Below are positions 24,401-30,978 of a stretch of DNA of 42,131 bases, piece after piece; within the stretch, counting starts at the first letter, position 1; each line of letters starts with the position of its first letter. The notes below the pieces were generated by a model, which was given only the letters and a program-made list of their open reading frames with translations, was not told the DNA's origin and ran no database searches. The DNA is taken from assembly GCA_013286045.1 (NCBI GenBank), contig JABDGM010000033.1, positions 1-42,131 on the forward strand, given 5' to 3'. The stretch is from Planctomycetota bacterium. GTDB lineage: Bacteria; Planctomycetota; Planctomycetia; Pirellulales; Lacipirellulaceae. The position numbers and the translations under genes are program-made.

Positions 24401-26317
24401 ATCACCTTTGATAGTACGAGCGTCATCAAGAATAACCTCGACAACGACTTCGAGGTCAACGGCGGTGCCGGCACGATCGCCTTCAATGGCACAATTCAGA
24501 ACAGTGCAGCCCTCAACACGGGCGACAACTCGGGCCACTCGATCAATGTGCATAACATAACGGGCGGCTCCGTCACGTTTGGCACCGGCACCCAAGGTAC
24601 GATTACCGACAACAACCTCGGCTTCTTCATCCACGACAACACCGGTGGCACGGTTACGGTTGCCGGCTCCGCCAATACGATCAATACCAGCGGCACGGCC
24701 AACGATGCCGTTACCATCACTAACAACACGGGCGCAACCGTCAACGTGGGCCCGTTGGCAATTACCACTACACAAGGCCAAGGGTTCGTGGCCACGGGCG
24801 GCGGTACGCTTAGTGTCATCGGGACGACTAACACGGTCACACGAAACGATGCGGGTGGCACCACGGGAGCTGCCGTCGACATAGAGAACATGACGATCGG
24901 CGCTGTCGACTTCCAAAGCGTCAATGCGACCGGTGGCGCCAACGGCACCAATTTCGTCAACAACACGGGCGGCACGATCACGATCGGCACGCCAGGCAAC
25001 GCCGCCACTCAGGGTGGCACGATCCAGAACACCGCCGCCGCCGGTGTGCACGCCGAGAATTCGAACGTCACGCTCAATGGCGTCACCGTTACCAACGCGG
25101 GCACGTCAGCAAATGCTGCCATCGAATACCTTCACAACAACACGACTGCTATGACCGGCGCCGTCAATAACGTCACTATTACGAACAATACCGCGGGTCA
25201 AAATGGCTTGAATGTCGACGGCCATCTTGGTTCCGGGACCTTCACCTTCACCTCGGGCGGCTCAAACAATATCACCGTGAACACAGGCGTTGGCTTGGCG
25301 ATGAATACCGTCGCCATCGGCGCCGCCAACTCCAACTTCGATAGCGTTACGGTCACCAACGGTGCGTCTAACGGCATCAATTTGCAGAACGTGACGAACA
25401 CCGGCGGCCAAGGCACAGTCACGGTCGGCACCAACGCCGGTGCGCAGAATTCCGGCGGCAAGCTGACTACGGCTCAGGACGCCATCGTGTTGAACAACGT
25501 GGCCAGCGCCGCGTTCCAACACATTCAGATCGTCTCCGCCGGTGGAGAAGGTGTGAATATCGACCATACCAATGCCGCCACCACCGATATGGCAATCCGC
25601 TTCACCGACCTGAATCTCGACGCCTCGACTGGCGCCGGTTTCGATGTCGCCGGGGCGAGCAATTCCCATGCTCTTAGCATCCAACTCATCGGCAGCGACC
25701 TGGAACGCAACGTCGTGATGAATGTCACCGGCGCGGGCGCGTTCAACATGCTGACCGACAGCACGTCAATCAACACCACCGGCACCGATGTCGCGTTCGC
25801 CCTGAACTTCACCGGCTCGGGCCCGATCGGCAATGCCACATTCACTGGCGCGAACAACTTCACGGCCGGCAATGCCTCGGCGCTCAGTGTCGTGGCATCG
25901 GGCGCTGCGCCTAGAACGATCGGTCTGAACGTAAATGGCGGTCAATTTAACAATGCCAGCGCCGGAAGCGCCGCGGCCGCGTTCACGAGTACTGGCGCGA
26001 CGACGCTCAACGCCACGATACAAAGCAACATATTCGACGATGCCACGGCTACCGGCCAGGATTTTGCGATGAACTCGAATGGAGCCCAGGCCCGCATCGT
26101 GTTGAATCTCGGCGGCGACACGTCCACCGAATTCAACACCGCTGCCGGACAGGGTGACTTCGAGCTGCACCAGCTGGGCGGCTCGACTTTCCGCATCTTC
26201 GAGCGCGACGACACGCTCAACAATCTGCGGAACAACGGCACGGTCAACCAGAACGGTGGCACGTACATCGACAACTTAGCAGCGCCGCCAATTCCGACGC
26301 CACCGTCATCGCCGTAA
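21449..26317 (+). CDS. Inverse-autotransporter-like protein with beta-helix passenger, 1,622 aa
   Basis: A giant exported protein. Residues 1-46 are an extended signal peptide (basic n-region with R-S-R-R-G-Q, hydrophobic core, AFA-QN cleavage). Residues about 70-298 alternate amphipathic strands (ILRLRYSTES, GVGFNVGAGYRWMDF, YRVGVRGYAYPDLLLQFALS, FSLQWFVG), like the N-terminal barrel of intimin/invasin-type (type Ve) proteins. Residues 311-330 (ADRIREPFMRNDYVALQRST) look like the conserved barrel-to-passenger linker. From about 345 (RFVHVASSAAAGGNGTAEHP) to about 1,570 the chain is Gly/Asn/Thr-rich with 'NNTGG' turns, as in right-handed beta-helices, and it ends PPIPTPPSSP. It most likely displays a fibre or enzyme-like helix outside. 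The fold is by analogy, not proven. Convergent with the PEP-CTERM cyclophilin. Confidence 0.82.
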   Translation: MRICPWLLGAANRFIRSRRGQIGKTCALLALTAATMFVATHRAFAQNMVMPAAEPGSGDNGATPMSASGDVSFFSQDLGTILRLRYSTESYGQQEGNFDVGSMQVISFDDAAIIADGQVTMNDQDGVGFNVGAGYRWMDFPMVSPEGRVEGIGLFADGQHTEPGNFFPQIGVSLESLGELWDFRGNIYVPLGAERQVGNFKPTNTIGFQGNSLSELTQAGVDTSFTVGEIEIARRLGAERDAWAFAGPYFVANNDDSAAGYRVGVRGYAYPDLLLQFALSNDDIFHTEASFSLQWFVGRTRTNFQPAGNVADRIREPFMRNDYVALQRSTQAGGNALTNPDGTALRFVHVASSAAAGGNGTAEHPYNELNQADGSGSQTGDVILAHSTSTFNTPIILQDNQKLFGEGNNFNLTVATQQRGTISIPETSPGSKALARPIINISSNTDAVTLAKNNEIVNFDMNGQNNVGTRAIAAPAAGAGNPNIHDLAISNTTGDAIFFKPTSFVDTTDSNGNGSTTDIIVPGNVTVNNLTLTNIGGGGLHINSEAPVDVTLPNTTLQETIALSNITSTSTAATPTGTGIVIENTHAGHATTLTGYNYNGGTTGAGGLQLSDFNGTFNGSTSTLTGGAATCTGVQILGDTDSTNITFASTWAMNSITGTDVDINGIVNNVDSLGATITFANAINNTAGRSVSVQGATGTANISFNGNITDSGTGILVNSNNGGEIAFVGAITSNITTPGATAVTVTNNTGANIDFAGATGSMVITATGDANGFVANGGGTISAGSTTNSITTENGQALNITGMNIAASGFKIGDINRSGATATTDAIHLENNTGDSSGGPVGAVVIGNTTDLNPGDAGTVKGGTLQTVFVKDSANVSITGLKIDNTGNSTLAGIHVEKSNTAAMTTDLSSIDTEQGAVGIDTLGPGTGAVTMTINATTLNGAAIAGARFTNLNAGTVAGTGVTVDGQHLTAGADGVQVNTSNASITFDSTSVIKNNLDNDFEVNGGAGTIAFNGTIQNSAALNTGDNSGHSINVHNITGGSVTFGTGTQGTITDNNLGFFIHDNTGGTVTVAGSANTINTSGTANDAVTITNNTGATVNVGPLAITTTQGQGFVATGGGTLSVIGTTNTVTRNDAGGTTGAAVDIENMTIGAVDFQSVNATGGANGTNFVNNTGGTITIGTPGNAATQGGTIQNTAAAGVHAENSNVTLNGVTVTNAGTSANAAIEYLHNNTTAMTGAVNNVTITNNTAGQNGLNVDGHLGSGTFTFTSGGSNNITVNTGVGLAMNTVAIGAANSNFDSVTVTNGASNGINLQNVTNTGGQGTVTVGTNAGAQNSGGKLTTAQDAIVLNNVASAAFQHIQIVSAGGEGVNIDHTNAATTDMAIRFTDLNLDASTGAGFDVAGASNSHALSIQLIGSDLERNVVMNVTGAGAFNMLTDSTSINTTGTDVAFALNFTGSGPIGNATFTGANNFTAGNASALSVVASGAAPRTIGLNVNGGQFNNASAGSAAAAFTSTGATTLNATIQSNIFDDATATGQDFAMNSNGAQARIVLNLGGDTSTEFNTAAGQGDFELHQLGGSTFRIFERDDTLNNLRNNGTVNQNGGTYIDNLAAPPIPTPPSSP

Positions 26318-26381
26318 CACTTTTCGGCTCGGAACTTCGTCGAACACTACCGACAAACGAACCGCGGCCAAGCGAGTGCGG

Positions 26382-27281
26382 CTAGCGCCGGCGGCGGGAT
26401 GTAAATCCGAGGCCACACGCTCCGAGAATCGTCAGGCCGATGGTCGTCGGCTCGGGCACCGAATTCGACGATAAACCGAGCGACGAGCCGCTGCCACCAG
26501 CTCCCGAGGCGCCAAGAGCGGCGAGATCGCTCGCCGAAAGAGGGCTCGAAGCTGGCGTCGAAGACTGGCCGATCACCGATTGCACTCCGGCAATGTCTTG
26601 CGCGATGGTGAGCGTATCCGTAACTACAAACGCCCGCTTGATGAAGACCTGATTCCCGTCCGCATCTACCGGCACCTCGCTTAATCCGAGGCCACCGGCC
26701 TGAGCGGAGAAAACCGGATCCTGGGTTCGGTCGAGCGTCTGCAGCGCGTTGATTTTATTGATCGTTGTCATGTCCGGAACGGCGGCGAACACCGTGAAGT
26801 TCGGATCCAAAAACGAATTGTCCGCGGCATTGACGAAAAAGCTTGTCGAACCGGCGTCTTGGTTCGTCGAGCCGTCGGAATTCGAAGGCAGCGCCAAGGA
26901 CACTGTACCCACGGTGTTGGAAAGTCCCAAGCCCTGGGCCGGATGCCCTGGCACGTCGGCGAACGATTGATTCACGATTCCGACGCTATTCACCGTCGGC
27001 GAAGGGCGGCGGGTGTGCGAAAAGAACCCGCCCATCTGCAGCACGAATGCCGATCCGTCACTGTTCTTCGCGGCACGGTTAATCCAACTCCCGAGGTAGG
27101 CGTTGTTCTCGACGTAGTTCAACAAATTCTGCGCGTAGTCATCGAGCACCGAATTGTTCGTCGGGTTGAGAACCATGTCGAAATTGCCCTCGGTCGTTTC
27201 AAAACGAACGACCCGCTGGGCTTCGGCCGGCACGGCCAGGGAAACGATAAGTACGACTAACAATCCAATTCGATAAATCAT
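26382..27281 (-). CDS. Exported cyclophilin-type peptidyl-prolyl isomerase with PEP-CTERM
   Basis: A 299-residue protein. ATG 27281 is used; a TTG seven codons upstream is less likely. Residues 1-22 are a signal peptide (IGLLVVLIVSLAVPAEAQ). The cyclophilin core has VRFETTEGNFDMVLNPTNNS, INRAAKNSDGSAFVLQMGGF, which keeps R, F and Q of the active site, and SLALPSNSDG and TSFFVNAADNSFLDPNFTVF. The His of classic enzymes is replaced by Phe. A Ser/Gly/Ala linker leads to VPEPTTIGLTILGACGLGFT then SRRRR, the PEP-CTERM sorting signal with motif, hydrophobic helix and basic end. It would be processed by an exosortase-type system (none in the window). It converges on the large beta-helix gene, so folding that protein is an attractive but unproven role. 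Confidence 0.92.
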   Translation of the reverse strand: MIYRIGLLVVLIVSLAVPAEAQRVVRFETTEGNFDMVLNPTNNSVLDDYAQNLLNYVENNAYLGSWINRAAKNSDGSAFVLQMGGFFSHTRRPSPTVNSVGIVNQSFADVPGHPAQGLGLSNTVGTVSLALPSNSDGSTNQDAGSTSFFVNAADNSFLDPNFTVFAAVPDMTTINKINALQTLDRTQDPVFSAQAGGLGLSEVPVDADGNQVFIKRAFVVTDTLTIAQDIAGVQSVIGQSSTPASSPLSASDLAALGASGAGGSGSSLGLSSNSVPEPTTIGLTILGACGLGFTSRRRR

Positions 27282-27340
27282 TCGCCTACCGTTGAAACTC
27301 AAAGGATGTGAAACGGGAAAGGGGGCGTAACTTCAGGCTA

Positions 27341-27373
27341 GTCGCTTCCTTCAAATACGTCAAAAGAAGCGAC
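27341..27373 (-). terminator. Hairpin downstream of the DJ-1/PfpI gene
   Basis: GTCGCTTC (27341-27348), 17-nt loop, GAAGCGAC (27366-27373): perfect 8-bp stem beginning 11 nt after the DJ-1/PfpI stop on the minus strand and before the PEP-CTERM cyclophilin start. No U-run follows, so it may be a processing or pausing hairpin rather than a terminator. Confidence 0.4.
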
Positions 27374-27384
27374 GATTTGGCCGG

Positions 27385-27972
27385 TTATGACGACTCTGCG
27401 GTTTCCAAAACTTTCAAAAATGCACTTAACCACGCCGGGTGGGCGGGCCACGCGGCGGCAGTTACGAGGCGTCCATCCACACAGGCGTTATCCAGTCCCT
27501 CGCTCGGCTGATCCCAAATAGCACCGGCCTGCGTGAGCTCGGGTCGCACCGCGGGGTATGCCTGGCATTTGCGCCCCTCGACGACTGCCGCCGCCGCAAG
27601 GATCTGCAATCCGTGGCAGATCGCGGCAACCGGTTTGTTCGTCCTGAAAAAATGCCGCACGATTTCCAGCACTCGCTCATCCAGCCGCAAATACTCGGGC
27701 GCACGTCCACCGGGCACAACCAACGCGTCATAGTCCTTTGCGTCGACGTCATCAAACGCGGCGTTGAGCCGAAAGCGATGCCCTGGCTTTTCGCTGTAAG
27801 TTTGATGGCCCTCGAAGTCGTGAATCGCCGTCGCTACGGTTTCGCCAGCTTTCTTCCCCGGACAAACGGCATGCACCGTATGCCCGACGGTTAGCAGTGT
27901 CTGAAACGGCACCATGACCTCGTAGTCTTCCACGAAATCGCCCGAAATAAGCAGAATCTTCCGCGAACGCAT
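27385..27972 (-). CDS. DJ-1/PfpI-family protein
   Basis: A 195-residue protein with the class-I amidotransferase-like fold. ATG 27972 gives [20 protein letters not shown], the usual N-terminus of PfpI-type proteins; longer frames upstream read non-family sequence that overlaps the divergent gene. Signatures: [16 protein letters not shown] with the acidic residue, [20 protein letters not shown], and the nucleophile elbow [13 protein letters not shown]. Relatives are proteases, glyoxalase/deglycase-type or chaperone proteins; the reaction here is unknown. It is divergent to a second amidotransferase-fold gene (28087). Confidence 0.88.
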   Translation of the reverse strand: MRSRKILLISGDFVEDYEVMVPFQTLLTVGHTVHAVCPGKKAGETVATAIHDFEGHQTYSEKPGHRFRLNAAFDDVDAKDYDALVVPGGRAPEYLRLDERVLEIVRHFFRTNKPVAAICHGLQILAAAAVVEGRKCQAYPAVRPELTQAGAIWDQPSEGLDNACVDGRLVTAAAWPAHPAWLSAFLKVLETAESS

Positions 27973-28086
27973 ACCAGACCCGTCTGCCAACTTGAGAACC
28001 GCAACGCGATGGTCCATGATATGCAACGACGCCGATCCCGGCCAATCTGCGAAGGCTCGCCTGCCCCTTTCGCCAGGAGTTTTGCC

Positions 28087-28881
28087 ATGCGGCCCTGGAA
28101 ACTTAGTCATTTGATACGGATTGCCAGTCTCGAAGCGATTGCGATCTTGGTGTTGAACTCGCCGGCGTGCCAAGCCGAGCATCCTTCAACGAAGCCAATT
28201 CGCGTCGCTCTTTACGCCGACGAAGGCGCCACGATCAAAAGTCTCCCCGAAGTCATTAACTGCCTGCCTAAATCTGATGGCTTTGACGTGACCAAGATCT
28301 CTGCCGAAGCGTTACGCGGCAACGCACTCGACCGGTGCGACGTCGTCATTTTCCCCGGCGGCAGCGGGTCCGGCGAGGGAAACGCTTTAGGAGGGGATGG
28401 CCGAAACCGCGTTCGCGAATTCGTGAAGCGCGGCGGCGGATACATCGGCATTTGCGCCGGAGCGTATTTGGCATCCATCGAGTACCCCTGGTCGCTGGGC
28501 CTACTGAATGCCCATGTGCTCGATCGCGCCCACTGGGATCGTGGAACAGGCAATGTGACCCTCAAAATCGCAACGGCTGGCCACGACACGCTCCGAGCCG
28601 ACGGCGATTCCTGCACGATTCACTACGAGAACGGTCCGCTGCTAGGGCCGGGCCAAAAAGAAGGCGTTCAGGACTACGAGCTTCTCGCTTCCTTCGACTC
28701 GGAAATGACGCAACATGCGCCGCCCGGAACGATGAAGGGCACTACCGCAATCGCCCGCGGCAAGTTCGGCGACGGCCGCGTCTTCTGCTTCAGCCCGCAC
28801 CCAGAAAAAACCCCCGGCCAGCAGACGTTCCTCCAAGCCGCCGCCCGATGGGTAGCCCGACGCGACGATCAGACCCAATAG
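28087..28881 (+). CDS. Exported BPL_N/class-I amidotransferase-like protein
   Basis: A 264-residue protein. Start ATG 28087 has AGGAG (28075-28079) 7 nt upstream, unlike longer alternatives. Residues 1-30 are a signal peptide ([20 protein letters not shown] then QA). The mature part has [53 protein letters not shown] with nucleophile C123, and [13 protein letters not shown] near the end, matching biotin-protein-ligase N-terminal-type (BPL_N) proteins. Substrate unknown; it may work on cell-envelope molecules or exported peptides. The divergent neighbour is the cytoplasmic DJ-1/PfpI gene, so two different amidotransferase-fold proteins share a 114-nt gap. Confidence 0.87.
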   Translation: MRPWKLSHLIRIASLEAIAILVLNSPACQAEHPSTKPIRVALYADEGATIKSLPEVINCLPKSDGFDVTKISAEALRGNALDRCDVVIFPGGSGSGEGNALGGDGRNRVREFVKRGGGYIGICAGAYLASIEYPWSLGLLNAHVLDRAHWDRGTGNVTLKIATAGHDTLRADGDSCTIHYENGPLLGPGQKEGVQDYELLASFDSEMTQHAPPGTMKGTTAIARGKFGDGRVFCFSPHPEKTPGQQTFLQAAARWVARRDDQTQ

Positions 28882-28941
28882 CCGCAATACTTGCAGCCCA
28901 ATTTAAACCATTAATTAGTCGGTCCACCGCTCGTAACCCGC

Positions 28942-29343
28942 TCATTTCGCGACATCGTCCGGCTTCACCAAAAACTCCGGCAATCGCTGCACTCGCCCTT
29001 CCCGATCAATACACGCCAGCGTGCTTTCGCCCTCCGCCAGCAACTCCTTCCCGCGAAGTACTCGGTACTCATGGTCAATCCGCGCACCCCGCGCCCGCAC
29101 CGTGCGAATCTGCACTCGCAGCACATCCCCAAATCGGCAAGGCCGCTGGTACCGGCACGCGATCTTGTTCACGACGAGCAGCACCCCGTCTCGCTCCAAG
29201 TGAGCATAGTCGTACCCCAACGCGAGTAGCTGCTCCACGCGCGCCTGCTCAAAGTAGACAAAATAATTCGCATGATGAACGAAGCCCTGTCCATCAGTTT
29301 CGTAGTAGCGAACGCGAATTTCTATCTCGTGGTCGGGCAACAT
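28942..29343 (-). CDS. Acyl-CoA thioesterase, YbgC/4HBT type
   Basis: A 133-residue hotdog-fold protein. ATG 29343 is chosen: it opens MLPDHEIEIRVRYYETDGQG. The YbgC signature is VRYYETDGQGFVHHANYFVY, then FEQARVEQLLALGYDYAHLE, holding the catalytic aspartate (D of ETDGQG) and histidine. VVNKIACRYQRPCRFGDVLR is the second strand-helix region. Cleaves acyl-CoA or 4-hydroxybenzoyl-CoA, possibly acting on acyl-ACP; substrate unknown. Convergent with the BPL_N-type gene and divergent from the ACT-domain gene. Confidence 0.9.
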   Translation of the reverse strand: MLPDHEIEIRVRYYETDGQGFVHHANYFVYFEQARVEQLLALGYDYAHLERDGVLLVVNKIACRYQRPCRFGDVLRVQIRTVRARGARIDHEYRVLRGKELLAEGESTLACIDREGRVQRLPEFLVKPDDVAK

Positions 29344-29462
29344 ACAATTACGCAACGGCACCAAATGCTTCTAACGACTGAAACTCAAAAATGCGTCCAA
29401 GCGACTGGCAATCGTAGTCGTTAAGGGACTCCGCACCAACAGCGCCTCCGCCAAGGCGAGAG

Positions 29463-29490
29463 TTGCAAAACGGCTGTAAACCCTTATAGT
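29463..29490 (+). promoter_or_regulatory. Promoter of the ACT-domain gene
   Basis: TTGCAA (29463-29468), 16-nt spacer, TATAGT (29485-29490). Followed about 10 nt later by a strong hairpin, giving a leader of about 83 nt to the ATG. Confidence 0.45.
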
Positions 29491-29500
29491 TACGTCATAA

Positions 29501-29536
29501 CGGCCGGCGTGAGACGAGGCGTCTGGCACGCAGCCG
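29501..29536 (+). other. Stem-loop at the 5' end of the ACT-gene leader
   Basis: CGGC (29501-29504)/GCCG (29533-29536), GCGTG (29507-29511)/CACGC (29527-29531) and AGACG (29512-29516)/CGTCT (29520-29524) build one long hairpin with an AGG loop and small bulges. It starts at about +4 of the predicted transcript. It could stabilise the RNA or regulate translation of the double-ACT protein. Confidence 0.6.
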
Positions 29537-29579
29537 ACTCTCCCTCTACTGCCCTTTCTTATCCCTTAAGGACATACCC

Positions 29580-30080
29580 ATGAGCACCGGTGAAGGAAGC
29601 GGCTCCGGCCAGGGAACCGAATTCGCCACCATGCGCGGCCGCGACTACCCCTCCATTCGCCAGTTCACGGTGTTTCTGGAGAACCGCGTCGGCCAGCTGC
29701 TCGACGTCGTCCGGCGATTCGAAGGAAGCCAGGTCCGCATCGTCGCGCTCACGATCTCGGACTCCACCGAATGTGCCTTGGTGCGGTTCCTCCTCAGCGA
29801 TCCCGAGGCAGGCCGCGAGATCCTGGAACGAGCGGGCCTCGCACTGGTCGAATCCGACCTCATTGGAGTCGAACTCCCAGATTCGCAGCAACCAATGCTG
29901 CAGATTTGCACCGCGCTATTAGCGGCCGAAGTAAACATTACCCAGATTTACCCGCTGCTATTTCGCCCAACAGGCCGCCCCGCCGTTGCGCTGATGGTCG
30001 ACAACATCGAAATCGCCGTCGAAACGCTCCGCATGAAGGGCTTTCACGCAATCAACGAAGACGAATTAAAAGACACCTAG
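29580..30080 (+). CDS. Double-ACT-domain protein
   Basis: A 166-residue protein with AAGGA (29568-29572) 7 nt before ATG. The N-terminal 22 residues are Gly/Ser-rich and disordered. Two ACT domains follow: YPSIRQFTVFLENRVGQLLD and VRIVALTISDSTECALVRFL make the first (about 24-97), and GLALVESDLIGVELPDSQQP then QICTALLAAEVNITQIYPLL the second (about 90-160). ACT domains bind amino acids and regulate enzymes; no catalytic part is present, so it may be a free regulatory protein. A hairpin in its leader suggests control after transcription starts. Confidence 0.85.
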   Translation: MSTGEGSGSGQGTEFATMRGRDYPSIRQFTVFLENRVGQLLDVVRRFEGSQVRIVALTISDSTECALVRFLLSDPEAGREILERAGLALVESDLIGVELPDSQQPMLQICTALLAAEVNITQIYPLLFRPTGRPAVALMVDNIEIAVETLRMKGFHAINEDELKDT

Positions 30081-30088
30081 CTTATTTC

Positions 30089-30160
30089 CGAATGACGAAT
30101 GACCAACGTCGAGTGCGGAATTGAGGCATTCGGTATTCGTCATTCGAACATTCGTCATTC
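30089..30160. repeat. Heptanucleotide inverted repeat before the zinc-ribbon protein gene
   Basis: CGAATGA occurs twice in tandem (30089-30102). CGAATGACGAAT (30089-30100) is an exact reverse complement of ATTCGTCATTCG (30135-30146), and a second copy of the right arm is at 30150-30160. So one left arm can pair with either of two right arms. The element ends six nt before the next gene's ATG, in the place of its Shine-Dalgarno. Same type of structure as at 1.8 and 10.85 kb. Confidence 0.75.
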
Positions 30161-30166
30161 ACCAGC

Positions 30167-30877
30167 ATGCCGATTCAAGTCACCTGCCCGGGCTGCCTCA
30201 AGCGATTCAGCGTCGCCGATAAATTTGCCGGCCAAAAAGGCCCCTGCCCCAAGTGCAAAGAGATCATCACCATCCCCAAAAAGGAGGATGAAGTTGTCAT
30301 CCACGCGCCCGTGCATTCTGAAGCGGGCGCCATCGGCGCTGGTGGCCGGCACGCTCTCAAAACCTACAAGCGCACGGATACAAAATTTCAGCCGCTCGTT
30401 TTCACGAGCGTCGTTGGTTTTGTACTTATCGCGATCCTGATCGCGTTGGTCATTCGCAGCGTCGGCTCGCCTGAAGTTTGGCTGAAAACACTCGCCGCGG
30501 TCGTCTTGGGGCCGCCTATCGCGTGGGCCGGCTATACGTTCCTCCGCGACCCCGAGCTGGAAGCTTACCACGGCATGGCGTTGGCGCTTCGATCGATGGC
30601 GTGTGGCCTGGTGTTCGCGCTGCTCTGGGGAATCTATTGGTTTATCGCCTACAAGTGGGGCGGCACCGAAGCGTTCACCAAGGGCATGCCGATATTCCAG
30701 CTCGTCCTCCTGAGCTTAATCGTGATCGGCATCGGCACCTTTGCGGGATTCGCCTCATTCGACCTCGAGCCGGGCGGCGCCTTCTTTCTGTGTGCCATGT
30801 ACTTCGCGCTAACCGTGCTTCTCCGTCTCATTGCGCACTTGCCCGCGTTGCCCGGCTTGGTCACGGGCCATAAGTAA
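30167..30877 (+). CDS. Zinc-ribbon plus transmembrane protein
   Basis: A 236-residue protein. MPIQVTCPGCLKRFSVADKF then GPCPKCKE is a CPxC...CPxC zinc ribbon (about 7-33), a style often seen in planctomycete membrane proteins. After a 40-residue linker come about six hydrophobic helices (FTSVVGFVLIAILIALVI, TLAAVVLGPPIAWAGYTF, LALRSMACGLVFALLWGIYW, and later ones to the C-terminus). It has no recognised family. The start has no Shine-Dalgarno, and a heptamer inverted repeat sits just upstream. Function unknown; nucleic acid or protein binding through the ribbon is possible. Confidence 0.75.
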   Translation: MPIQVTCPGCLKRFSVADKFAGQKGPCPKCKEIITIPKKEDEVVIHAPVHSEAGAIGAGGRHALKTYKRTDTKFQPLVFTSVVGFVLIAILIALVIRSVGSPEVWLKTLAAVVLGPPIAWAGYTFLRDPELEAYHGMALALRSMACGLVFALLWGIYWFIAYKWGGTEAFTKGMPIFQLVLLSLIVIGIGTFAGFASFDLEPGGAFFLCAMYFALTVLLRLIAHLPALPGLVTGHK

Positions 30878-30978
30878 GTGCGTGCGCGGCATTCAACGCT
30901 GATTGAAACCAGCATCGCGTCAGACGACAATTGGTGCTGACGGCGCGGATAAACCTGGTTCGATTCTGGCGTGGATCT

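Noticed and set aside
22955..25051. Long minus-strand reading frame of 698 codons inside the giant beta-helix gene
   Set aside because: It is an open antisense frame caused by the repetitive Gly/Asn/Thr codons on the plus strand. Its composition is skewed (V, D, R, A) and no domain is recognisable. Other long minus-strand frames there have the same cause.
21449..26317. CRISPR-like or DNA-level tandem repeats in the giant gene
   Set aside because: Repetition is at the protein level with varying codons; there are no evenly spaced identical direct repeats and no cas genes.
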